Of a stretch of DNA of 64,000 nucleotides, positions 1-9,900 are shown in pieces. The DNA comes from an uncultured Paracoccaceae bacterium. GTDB lineage: Bacteria > Pseudomonadota > Alphaproteobacteria > Rhodobacterales > Rhodobacteraceae. Each line of letters begins with the position of its first letter. Position 1 is the stretch's first letter. The translations under genes and the position numbers were made by a program. Location: positions 174,603 to 238,602 of the forward strand of contig CANMTD010000006.1 in the NCBI GenBank assembly GCA_947500775.1, given 5' to 3'. The notes under the pieces were generated by a model. The model was not told the DNA's origin. It was given only the letters and a program-made list of their open reading frames with translations, and ran no database searches.

Positions 1-297
1 GCGGCGCGGGTGTTCCGGCTGGCGATCGAAAAGGGCGCGGCGCACGGCCGGTATCACGCCGTGGCCGAGGAAGGCGTGCCTTTCCGCGAAATTGCGGCGG
101 CCATCGGCGCGGGTCTTGGCGTGCCGGTCACATCGGTCACCCCCGAAGCCGCGCCCGCGCACTTCGGCTGGTTCCACGATTTCGCGCGCATAAACATCCG
201 CGCCTCAAGTGAGGTGACGCAGCGCACGCTGGGCTGGCACCCCAGCGGCCCGACGCTGTTGGAGGATCTTGCCGGAACGCTGTATTTCGATGCGTGA
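1..297 (+). CDS. NAD-dependent epimerase/dehydratase-like protein, C-terminal part
   Basis: The gene enters from the left edge, so only its last 98 codons are visible. The frame is open from base 1 to a TGA at 295-297. The segment with GRYHAVAEEGVPFREIAAAI, followed by an Arg/Ser-rich stretch and a Leu-Gly-Trp-x-Pro near the end, is typical of the C-terminal substrate-binding part of extended short-chain dehydrogenases (the NAD-dependent epimerase/dehydratase family). The Rossmann NAD-binding half and the Tyr-x3-Lys motif lie outside the window, so the substrate is unknown. No downstream partner gene follows; the next 600 bases hold gene debris. Confidence 0.6.
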   Translation, partial: AARVFRLAIEKGAAHGRYHAVAEEGVPFREIAAAIGAGLGVPVTSVTPEAAPAHFGWFHDFARINIRASSEVTQRTLGWHPSGPTLLEDLAGTLYFDA

Positions 298-306
298 TGC
301 CGCCCG

Positions 307-326
307 TCAAAGCTGATCAGCTTTGA
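307..326. terminator. Perfect 20-bp palindrome after the epimerase-like gene
   Basis: TCAAAGCTGATCAGCTTTGA reads the same on both strands. It lies 10 bases after the stop of the epimerase-like gene. It could fold as a short hairpin and act as a terminator, but no T-run follows. It could equally be a protein-binding palindrome or an insertion scar. Confidence 0.35.
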
Positions 327-417
327 TAGGGCTCGTCGCAGGCCATTACGCGAAAACCGTTCTGGGGGTCGCTTACGACTGGGGGCGAAATAGTACGCTA
401 AGGCAGGTGTCGCCCTG

Positions 418-720
418 TTAGTGCCCCTCAATCCATGCTTCAGCACAACCAAATCGACCTTTTCGTAAGCCGCTCTCTGTGATCGTGACGTAGAGAGCGC
501 CGACATCGCCCCACATCCATCCCATTGCCCCATCGCTAACAATCTGAAACAAAAGCTGATCGTCCTGACCAAGCGTACTATCTTGAACGGGATCAGGCAG
601 CCCCCCCAAACGATGCGGCAGCCCTGATTCAATGTATCTTGCGCATTCGTCTACGGCTTGCAACACATCCGGCGGAAGTGTGGCTGGGGCTTTATTGCCG
701 CAAACTGGGTGATTTCCGCA
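418..720 (-). pseudogene. DUF1963 (YwqG-like) protein, C-terminal fragment
   Basis: The minus-strand frame is open from 720 to a TAA at 418-420. It contains HRLGGLPDPVQ, then LLFQIVSD, then MGWMWGDVGALYVTI, then a final Arg-Phe stretch. This order (HxLGGxPxxxQ, LLxQxxSD, WGDxGxLYxxI) is the conserved C-terminal half of the DUF1963/YwqG family, whose full-length members are over 200 residues. Only about 95 residues are present and no convincing start precedes them, so I read this as a gene remnant. It abuts a serine-recombinase remnant on the same strand. The function of the family is unknown. Confidence 0.6.
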
Positions 721-851
721 TCAAAGTACTTGTAGGCCCTTTTGACCCATCCGGTGCGGCGTTCGGCGCGCAGATTGCCCTTGGCGCGCGCGATGGCCAT
801 ACCTTCACGAGTCCGCATGCGGATCAGGATCGATTCTGGACTAGAAACCTA
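651..851 (-). pseudogene. Serine recombinase (resolvase/invertase) remnant
   Basis: On the minus strand at about 759-839 the frame reads ESILIRMRTREGMAIARAKG followed by NLRAERR. This matches the end of the catalytic domain of small serine recombinases (typically RTREGM-x-A-KAKG-xLRGK). The frame then runs on to a stop at 651-653 without the family's helix-turn-helix, overlapping the DUF1963 fragment in another frame. The N-terminal catalytic Ser region is absent. This is a broken fragment left by a mobile element and marks a recombination scar upstream of the secretion locus. Confidence 0.55.
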
Positions 852-897
852 ATGCAACAGTCCCCGTGACACCCCGGCACTGCACTCCGGCAAGGAT

Positions 898-2199
898 TCA
901 ATCCTCCCGGAAGGCCTGCATCAACTGTTCCTGAAATGGTTTGATAAGATAGCTCAGCACCGTGCGCTCGCCGGTCTGGACGTAGGCTTCGACCGGCATG
1001 CCCGGAACCAGTTCCCGGTCGCCCAGCCGGGCCAGTTCCGTGGCCGGGGCCGTGACCTTGACGCGAAAGAAATGCATCCCCGTGACCTCGTCCATCACCG
1101 AGCTGGGCGAGATATCGGCGACCTCTCCGTTCAACTCGGGCGTGGTGCGGGCGTTGAAGGCCGGGAACCGCAGCTTGGCGGGCTGGCCGATGAAAACCTT
1201 GTCGATTGCGGCCGGGTCGATGCGCATCTGGAAAGCCACGCCTTCGTCGGAGGGGATGATCTGCAGGATCGTGGCGCCCGGAGCCACGACACCGCCCAAT
1301 GTTGTGACCTGCATCTCGTGCACACGTCCGGCCGCGGGCGAACGGATGGTGATACGTTCAAGCTGTTTTTCGGTCGATTGGATCTGCTGGCGCAATTCGT
1401 GGATCGAGGTGGTCACCTCGCGCAGTTCGGTCACCACCTCCTCTTTCGTCTGTCGCTGCCCCTGAAGAACCTCCAGTTCGGTATCCCGGATCGAGTTTCG
1501 GATACGCGCCAGTTCCGAGCGGTGTTCGGCGATCTGGCCCAGAAGGTCGGCCTGATCGCGTTGCAGGTTCGACAGTTGCGTGGCGCGTGCCAGACCCTTT
1601 TCGGTCAGCGACTGCATCATGGCAATCTCGGGCTTCAGCAGGGCCAACTGTTGTTCCTTGGCCGTAATCAGCGCATCGACCCCGGTGATCTGATTGCCGA
1701 ATTGACGGGTCTTTTCGGCAAGCTGTTCCCGGCGGCCCAATTCAAGCTCGCGCCGCGCGTGAAAAATCTCGGCCTGACCGCTGCGGTGCAGCGCATGGTC
1801 GATCGTGGCAACCATCGGGTCAAGCGGAGCAAACGAGACATCATCCCCGCTGCGTTGTTCGGCGATAAGGCGGTCGCGCAGGGCAAGCGCTTCGGACAAT
1901 CGGGTGCGATAAATGAACAGGTTCGCGACCAGAACGGTGTCGTCCAGCCGTATCAGAACATCGCCGCGTTCCACCGATTTCCCGTCCGTGACCAGAATTT
2001 CCTCGGCCACGCCCCCGTCCAGATGCTGCACCGATTTCGGGTGGCCCGCGACCTCGACCGCGCCTTGGGCGATCACGGCACCGGCAATTTCGGTCAGGAT
2101 CGCCCAGGCCAGAAACCCGCCGAACAGGACAGCCAACCCGGTGATCCCCATGATCGCGGGCAGGCGAAAGCCGGTTTTTACGCTGGGGTCCGCTTGCAT
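898..2199 (-). CDS. Type I secretion periplasmic adaptor (HlyD/PrtE family)
   Basis: This 433-residue membrane fusion protein should link the inner-membrane ABC exporter to an outer-membrane TolC-like channel. A single membrane segment lies at about residues 17-35. It is followed by a biotinyl-lipoyl-like half containing VQHLDGGVAEEILV and a VLIRLDD strand, a long charged coiled coil (about 90-290), and the second lipoyl half (ITIRSPAAGRV). The C-terminal beta-barrel carries the usual LVPGMPVEAYVQTGER motif. The length is normal for PrtE/HlyD proteins. It starts 3 bases after the exporter stop, so the two are co-transcribed. No TolC gene is in the window. The obvious substrate is the giant RTX protein encoded upstream. 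Confidence 0.93.
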   Translation of the reverse strand: MQADPSVKTGFRLPAIMGITGLAVLFGGFLAWAILTEIAGAVIAQGAVEVAGHPKSVQHLDGGVAEEILVTDGKSVERGDVLIRLDDTVLVANLFIYRTRLSEALALRDRLIAEQRSGDDVSFAPLDPMVATIDHALHRSGQAEIFHARRELELGRREQLAEKTRQFGNQITGVDALITAKEQQLALLKPEIAMMQSLTEKGLARATQLSNLQRDQADLLGQIAEHRSELARIRNSIRDTELEVLQGQRQTKEEVVTELREVTTSIHELRQQIQSTEKQLERITIRSPAAGRVHEMQVTTLGGVVAPGATILQIIPSDEGVAFQMRIDPAAIDKVFIGQPAKLRFPAFNARTTPELNGEVADISPSSVMDEVTGMHFFRVKVTAPATELARLGDRELVPGMPVEAYVQTGERTVLSYLIKPFQEQLMQAFRED

Positions 2200-2202
2200 C
2201 CC

Positions 2203-3939
2203 CTATCCCTTTCCCTCGGTATCGGCCAAAGCGCGTTTGCGCGACACTGCCGGGCGGACGGCCTGTTGCAAGACCTCTTCCTTGTCGCCGAATTCACCGA
2301 CCCGGCCGGAATGCAGGACCAGCACCTTGTTCACCGCAGCGATCGCACTGGGGCGGTGGGCCATGACCACGACGGTCGTCCCCTGTTCGCGCAGATGCAG
2401 GATGGCGCGGCCCAGGGCTTCGTCCCCGCTGGAATCAAGGTTTGAATTTGGCTCGTCCAACACCACGTATCGCGGCCTGCCATACAGCGCACGCGCAAGG
2501 CCCAGCCGTTGCATCTGACCGCCTGACAGCGGTTGCAGACCATACCCCAGTTCGGTCATGTACCCCTGCGGCAATTGCAGGATCATTTCGTGCACGCCCG
2601 CGATCCGGGCCGCTTCGATGACATCCGCGTCATCCGCATCGGGATCGAAACGGGCGATGTTGTCCCGGATCGTACCCGCCAGCAGTTCAAGATGCTGCGG
2701 CAGGTAGCCGATATGCTGACCAAGCGCCGTTTCGGGCCATTGCTCCAAAGTGGCGCCATCCAGACGCACCTCACCCGCATCGGGCGCCCAGGCCCCGACC
2801 AGCAGGCGGGCAAGCGTGGATTTGCCCGATGCGCTGGGGCCGATCACACCCACGGCATCGCCCGGTTCCAGCTGGAACGACACCTGATCCAGGATCGGAG
2901 GACGTTCCCCGCCCGCTCCGGTGCCCGGCGCGAATTTGGTCAGGCCGCGTACCGCCAGATGCCCCTCGGGGGCGGGCAGTTCGGCCTTGAGCGCACTGGC
3001 GCGTTCCTCAGCGGCAAAGGTGGCGTGCAGGCGGCGGTTCGCCTCACGCGCGCGCAGGATCGCACGCCACTGGCCGATCACCTGGTCCACCGGCGCCAAC
3101 GCGCGACCCGCGATGATCGAGGTGGCGACAATCATCCCGGCCGAAATCTCCTGTTGCAGTGCAAGATATCCGCCCAACCCCAGAAGGGCGCTTTGCAGCA
3201 GCATACGAAAGGCTTTGGCCCCCGCAGTAAACCCCTCGGCCCGGTCACCGCCCTGCTGACCCGTGGCCAGACCGCGACGATGGGTTTCCGACCAGCGCGA
3301 TTGCAAACGCCCGGCCATGCCCTGCGGCACGATGCTTTCGGCGTTTCGCCGGGTCTGTTCGACAAAAAAGCTTTCTGCCCCATCCATCGCCATGGCCCGT
3401 TCATAGGGTTTATGCGTGGTCAACTGGTTCAAAAGCGCGACCGCCACCACGACCCCCAGACCGCCCAGCGTCAGAAACCCCAGCCAGGGGTGCACAAGGA
3501 ATACGATGAACAGGTAAAAGGGTATCCACGGCGTATCGAAAAAACCCAGCATCGCCGGGCTGGGCAGGAACCCCCGCACCACCGACAGATCGTTCAGCGG
3601 GCGCGACGGCAGCCCGCCGGACCGAAGCCCCGACCGCATCCAGATATCATAGGCCTTGGCGCCCACGTCCTGATCCAGCCGGTAAGCCGCGCGCGACAAA
3701 AGCCGCGTGCGCAGGAAATCATACAGCCCGAGAAAGGCAAACAGCACCACGACAATCACGAACAGCCCCTGAAGCGTGGGAACCGAACCGCTGGACAGCA
3801 CCCGGTCGTACACCTGCAGCATGAACATCGGCCCGGTCAGCATCAGGATGTTGACCAGCGCGCTGAACAGACCCACCAGCCAGAACGACCGCTTAAGCCG
3901 CCTCAGCGCAATGTCATAGCTGTTTTCAGCCTCGACCAT
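2203..3939 (-). CDS. Type I secretion ABC exporter, permease/ATPase (PrtD/HlyB-like)
   Basis: This 578-residue half-transporter should drive export of the giant RTX protein. It has about six membrane helices in the first 310 residues, starting FWLVGLFSALVNILMLTGP. The nucleotide-binding domain carries Walker A GPSASGKST (about 365-373), the signature LSGGQMQRLGLARAL (about 470) and Walker B YVVLDEPNSNLD (about 490), with the switch His in VVMAHRPSA. There is no N-terminal C39 or C39-like domain, so it is of the PrtD class. The open frame extends further upstream, but ATG at 3939 gives the family start MVEAENSYDIALRRL. The gene lies 31 bases after the giant RTX gene. Confidence 0.93.
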   Translation of the reverse strand: MVEAENSYDIALRRLKRSFWLVGLFSALVNILMLTGPMFMLQVYDRVLSSGSVPTLQGLFVIVVVLFAFLGLYDFLRTRLLSRAAYRLDQDVGAKAYDIWMRSGLRSGGLPSRPLNDLSVVRGFLPSPAMLGFFDTPWIPFYLFIVFLVHPWLGFLTLGGLGVVVAVALLNQLTTHKPYERAMAMDGAESFFVEQTRRNAESIVPQGMAGRLQSRWSETHRRGLATGQQGGDRAEGFTAGAKAFRMLLQSALLGLGGYLALQQEISAGMIVATSIIAGRALAPVDQVIGQWRAILRAREANRRLHATFAAEERASALKAELPAPEGHLAVRGLTKFAPGTGAGGERPPILDQVSFQLEPGDAVGVIGPSASGKSTLARLLVGAWAPDAGEVRLDGATLEQWPETALGQHIGYLPQHLELLAGTIRDNIARFDPDADDADVIEAARIAGVHEMILQLPQGYMTELGYGLQPLSGGQMQRLGLARALYGRPRYVVLDEPNSNLDSSGDEALGRAILHLREQGTTVVVMAHRPSAIAAVNKVLVLHSGRVGEFGDKEEVLQQAVRPAVSRKRALADTEGKG

Positions 3940-3970
3940 GCGGCCCTGTCCCTTCTGCCTGCCCGGCGCG

Positions 3971-6900
3971 TTAGTAGAGCGTGAACTGATCACTATCCAG
4001 CGCCGCAAGGCGAGTGCCGGCCAGGAACAGTTCATCACCATTGCCGAAATCAAACAGAACGCCGCCGCCGGTGTCGGTCGCGACACCCAGAAGGTCATCG
4101 TAGGAGCCGATTCCATCCACCGACAGGCGCAACTGGTCGCCTTCGATAAAGGACCGGCGCGTGGCGCGCGACGCCTGGAAGCCATAGATCGTGTCGCGCC
4201 CGTCACCCGTTTCGAACAGGAAGGTGTCGCTGCTTGTGCCACCGAACAACCTGTCGCGCCCGGCACCGCCATGGATCACATCATTGCCCGACCCGCCAAG
4301 CAGCAGGTCGTTGCCCGCGCCGCCCAGCAATGTGTCGTCGCCCGATCCGCCGGACAGGATATCGCGGCCACGGCCACCATCCAGGTAATCGTCGCCTCCG
4401 CGCCCAAGCAACAGATCGCGCCCCCTGCCCCCGATCAGCAGGTCGTCGCCCCGCGAACCGATCAGGATGTCCGAACCATTGGTGCCGGTTTCGACCTCGC
4501 CACTGGCATCCTCGCCGACATACGGGTTATCGACCGTCACCGTGACCGTGGCTGTGGCCGTGTCAAAGCCGTCACTGACAGTATAGGTGAACTGATCCTC
4601 GCCCTCGAAGTCATAGTCGGCGAGGTAAGAAACGATACCGTCATCAAACCCGATCTGGGCATTGTCGCTTGTGCCCACGCCCACAACCGTCAGTGCATCA
4701 CCGTCAAGGTCGCTGTCATTGGCCAAAAGTGCCGAAACGTCGATCAGGATCGGCGCGGGCACGGTGGCGGCAAAGGCATCGTCACCGGCCACAGGCAGCG
4801 CATTGCGTTCTTCGAACGTCATGGTAAAGCTGTCGGCCACCTCAAAACTGCCATCGGTCGCGCGCAGCTCGATCTCCCATGTACCGGCCGCAGCGCGGGG
4901 CGCGGTGCCCGACCAGGTGACGCCATCGAAGGACATCCAGTCGGGCAGGGCCGACCCATCGGCAAGCTGCGCCGCAAAGGCCAGCGGATCGCCATCCGGG
5001 TCCGCGAAGGCCGCGGTCTGAACATCGATCACGAAGGGCTGGCCGGTGGCCAGCGTCGCGCCATCGTTGTCAGTCACCACATCGACCAACGGAGATATCA
5101 GGACGGGGGCATCATTGACCGCTGTAACCGTCAACGTGAAATCGTCCGAAATCTGCGCCGTGCCATCGCTGATCTGCAACCGCAGCGCCAGATCGCCACT
5201 GAAATCCTGCGGCGGCTGGCCGGTCAGGGCAAAGCGGGCCGCATCGAAGCTGACCCAGTCGGGCAGCGGATCGCCGTTTTCCAGCGTCACGTCGAAACTC
5301 AGCGCGTCGCCATCCACATCCGTGATCAGGCTGCGCTGCAGGGTAATGTCGAACACTTCATCTTCGGCCACGTAACGATCCGACAGCGGCGCCAGCAGGA
5401 TCGGCGTGTCGTTCACCGGGGTGATCTCCAGCGCGAATTCCTCGACCGTGGTCAGGCGCCCGTCGCTGGCGGTCAGTTGCAGGGCAATCGTGCCATGGAA
5501 ATCCTGCGGCGGCTGGCCGGTCAGGCGCAGGGTGGCAGGATCAAAGCTCAGCCATGCAGGCAAGGCCGTACCACCGGCCCGCGCAAGCGTAACGGTCAGC
5601 GCATCGCCATCCGGATCGGTGACCGTGCCCGCAGGCAGGGTAATGTCGATCGCGGCATCCTCCGCGCCGGACAGATCGCCCGGCGACAGGACCACTGGCG
5701 CGCGGTTGGCCGAAATCAGGTCGATCACCACCTCGCCCGCGCTGCTCAGATCGCCATCCGACAGCCGATAGCCCACAGTGATCTGCCCTTCCAGTTCGGG
5801 CACCCGCGTGACCACCAGATTGCCCAGCCCGTCCAGCGCAGCGGTGAACCCGTCGCCCCCGAAGACCTCGGTGATGGTCAGCGCGTCACCTTCGACATCC
5901 AGATCGTTGGCCAGCAGTTGGTCCAGCGGAATGGTGATCACCACATCGTCGCCCGCGTTCACAGCGTCGGCGCCCGCAACGGGGGCATCGTTCACCGCAT
6001 TGATCAACAGAACCAGCGGCGCATCGGTCTGATCGGTGCCGTCATCGGCGGTGATGACCAGATCCAGCGCACCGTTGAAATCCTGCGGCGGCGTGCCGGT
6101 AAAGCTGATACCGTCGAAGGACAGCCAATCGGGCAGCGCACTGCCATCGGCCATTCCCGCCGAGATGGTCAGCGCATCGCCATCCACATCGCTGAAGGCA
6201 TCCGCAGGCAGAGCTGCCGACAGCGCCGTATCCTCGGTTCCCTCGATGGGTGCCAGCGTGGCGATCAGCGGCGCATCATTTACCGCGTCGATATCCAGAT
6301 ACACCGTGGCGCTGCTCTGCAGGCCGGTGATATCTGCCATCGTATAGGTGAACTGGGCAGGACCGTTCAGATCGGCATCCGGCGTGACCACCACGCGGTT
6401 GAACGCGTCCAGAACCACCGTGACCCCCACGGCGCCCGAGACACCGGTGACGGTCTTCGCCTCACCGTCGGCGTCCACATCATTGCCGGTCAGGGCCGCG
6501 AAGGGCAAGATCAGCACCTGATCCTCGACCATGGAAACGTGATCGTCCATGGCCACCGGGGCGTCGGGCGTGTTGCGGATGTCGATATCCAGATAGGCGC
6601 GCGCACTGCCGCCCTGCCCGTCCGTAACCGAATACCACAGCCGCGCGGTGCCAAAGGCATCAGGCAGCGGCGTGAAGGCATAGGTGCCATCGCCGTTGTC
6701 CGACAGGCGCGGATCGGCGTCGAAACCCGCGAAGGTGATCACATCGCCATCCGCGTCCACGTCATTGGCAATCAGCTGGGCGGGGTCCAGCAACAGCGTG
6801 CCATCCTCGTCCATTCCGGCCAGATCGTTCACCGCAATCGGATTGTCGTTGGCCGGCAGTACGGTCAGGCTGACATAACCCTCGCTTTCCGCGCCATGCG

Positions 6901-9900
6901 CGTCGCGCACCCGGTAATGGAAACCCGCATTGCCAAAGTGGTTTTCGCGCGGGGTAAAGACCGCCGTGTCGCCAACCATTTCGACCGTGCCGTTGTCACC
7001 GTCGAACACCTCGACCACACTAAAGGCATCGCCTTCCACATCCGTATCGTTGGCGATGAGTTCCGCGAATGTGATGGTCAGAGCTGTATCTTCAAGCGTT
7101 TCGAACCCGTCATCGTCGCGCACGGTCGGCGCGTCGTTGACCGGGGCGAAATCGACTTCGATCCGACCGGTGGTCTGAATCCGCCCGTCGGTGATGACAT
7201 AGTCGAACACCACCACGCCGTTGACGTTGTCGTTCGGCGTCAGTTGCCAGGACCCGTCAGGCCGCTGGAAGGCATTGCCTTCGGTCCCTGCCGCATCGAT
7301 CCGCACGAAGCTGACCGTATCTTCCGCGTTCGGATCGAAATCATTCGCCAAAAGCATGGCCGGATCGGCGATCAGGAGGGGCGTATCTTCGGTCCCTGCA
7401 AAGCTGTCGGTGCCAGCGATGGGGGCTGCGTTGTTTTCCTGCACCTCAACCGTCACGGTGCCGATGTCGGACCCGTCCAGATTATCCGTCACCTCATAGT
7501 CGAACGAGGCGTCGCCGAAGAAATTCACGTCCGGGGTGAAGACGATCATGCCGTCCACCAGTTCGACCGTGCCGTTCAACGCGTTCAGCACGCGTACGAA
7601 GGTCAGGGTGTCATTGTCGACATCGGTGTCATTGGCGATCAGCAACGCAGGGTCGATCGTTACGGCCTGATCCTCAAGCGTGTTCACCCAGTCGTCCGCC
7701 GCGACCGGCGGATCGTTGACAGGGGCGATGTCAAACCTGACCTGCGCCTGAGCGATGCCTTCGGCGTCATCGGTGACAAAATACTCTGTCGCGAACACAC
7801 CATCCGCGCCCGCAGGCGGGGTATAGGTGACCGTGGCACCCTCATTCCCGTCGAAACACACGGCCCCGGTGACGCTGGCCTGCGAAATGCCATCATCAAT
7901 GGTCCATGTGACCGACAGGTCCTGGAACACATCCAGCGGCACAGTGGCCGTGATCGCGCCGGTCAGCGGATCGACCGACTGCACGTAATCCGGCAACGGA
8001 TCGCCGTTTTCCAGCGTCGCGGTGATGGTGCCGCCTGCCAACACGGGCAGATCGGCGGGGGCCTCGAACACCTGTTCGGCTAGGTTCACGACCAGCGTGC
8101 CGTCCGCGGGTTCTCCAAAGGCCAACACGCGCAGTGGATCGCGGTCCTCGTCCACATCATTCGCCAGAATCTCGGCGACCGAAACGGTGATGGGCGTGTC
8201 TTCCAGACCTGCGAAACTGTCGTTCACCGGATCCGGCAACTCGCGCTGTGGCGCCACGTTGACGACCAGAATGGCGGGCTCTTCCGACACCGCATCCTTT
8301 TCGTCGCGCGCCCAGTATTTCACGGCAAAGGCGCCGTTGAAATCCTCGGGGCGGAGAAAATCGATCGTTTCGGCGTCATAGGTACCACCGACGCCCTGCG
8401 CCCCGCCCGTCTCGAACGCCGGGTCGACGACAAGATCCTGAATGATCGCATAGGCAGGCGTGCCGCCATCGGCGGGCACATCCACCCGCGCCTGAATCGC
8501 CCCCACATATTCGGTGGGCGCCGTACCCTCAAACCGCAGAGTTTCGGCGTCAAAGCCCATCCAGTCGGGCAAATCCGCACGGTTTTCCTTGGCCGCCAGC
8601 AAGGTTGCCGGGTCTACGTTCGGCAGGGCGAACAGGCCCTGTTCCACAAAGAACGCCGTGTTCTGCAACAACGCGTTGACCGCCGGGTCGATGCCCACTG
8701 CGGGGTCGATCACGAATTCCAGCGCAAAGCCCAGATCGCTGGACAGGTGGATGTCACCCGGCAGGACCATGCCTTCGGGCATATCGGGGGTAAAGGCCAC
8801 GCGCAGGCGCAACAGTCCTTCGTCCGCCGCAGGCGGTATGTCGGTGGTGACCAGCGACATGGTGTCGACATCGAAATCGATCCACGCCGGAAGCGGGTGG
8901 CCATTGGCCCCAGCCGCGCTGACCGAGAACCCCGCCGAACCGATGTTCACAACCGGCAGATCGGCCGCAAAACGCAGACCGTTTTCCAGCGCCGCAGCAT
9001 CGTCCACAGTCAGATTTTCGATATGGGTCAGATCGCCCTCGGTCCCCGGCAGGGTCAAGGTCAGAACCAATTCCAGCGGCAAAGTTGCATCAACCGGCGC
9101 GATGCCCGAGACCGACAGAGTCTCGGCATCGAAAACCATCCAGTCCGGCAGCCCGCTGCCGTCGGCCAGGGTGACCTCGGCGATCACCTCGTCGGACAGG
9201 TTGTCGGCCAGACCAAGGCCGGTGACATGGGTATCGCGGGCGAATTCCTGCTGGGCGAAGAATTCATCCAGATCAATTCCGCGCGCCAGCATGTCCGCAT
9301 CCCCGGCCCCGAAGGTCAGGGTCTGCGCGACGGCCTCTTGCTGGGTCTCCAGCCCCATCACGTCCCGCGCGTATTCCAACACACCCTCGCGATAATAGAT
9401 CACCCCATCATCCGAAGTCGGCAGCGCGTTCGCCACCATGATATCGTCAAGGATCGTGCTGAACCGGAACATCGTGGCCCAGACATCCACCGTGATTTCG
9501 CCGTCGAAATCTTTGGGCATCTCGCCGCTCAGCAGCTTGGTGCCGGGGTCATAGCTCAGCCAGTCGGGCAGGTTGCTGTCGTCCAGCCCGATGCCGCTTG
9601 CCTCTTTGATATAGCTCGGCTCCAGCACGCCCATGATCTCGACGCGCTCGATGAAGATCACATCGCCATCCGCGTCGAAATCATTGCCAAATATTTCGCC
9701 CGGAATGATGGTGATGGGCGCGTCTTCCAACCCTTCGGTCACATCATCGCGCACCACAGGCGCATCGTTCGCTGGGATGACGTTGATGCTGACGAAAGCG
9801 GTATCGCTGTATTCGCCATCGGTGACCGTGTATTCAAAACCCGCGTTGCCGTTATAGTCGCTACGCGGCGTAAAGGCGATGCGCCCGTCCTCCAGCAGTT

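Noticed and set aside
851..868. GGGACTGTTGC-like sequence here (minus strand) and at about 31790 (plus strand), resembling IS6-family ends
   Set aside because: Only about 11 bases match, the two sites lie far apart in different settings, and no transposase belongs to them.
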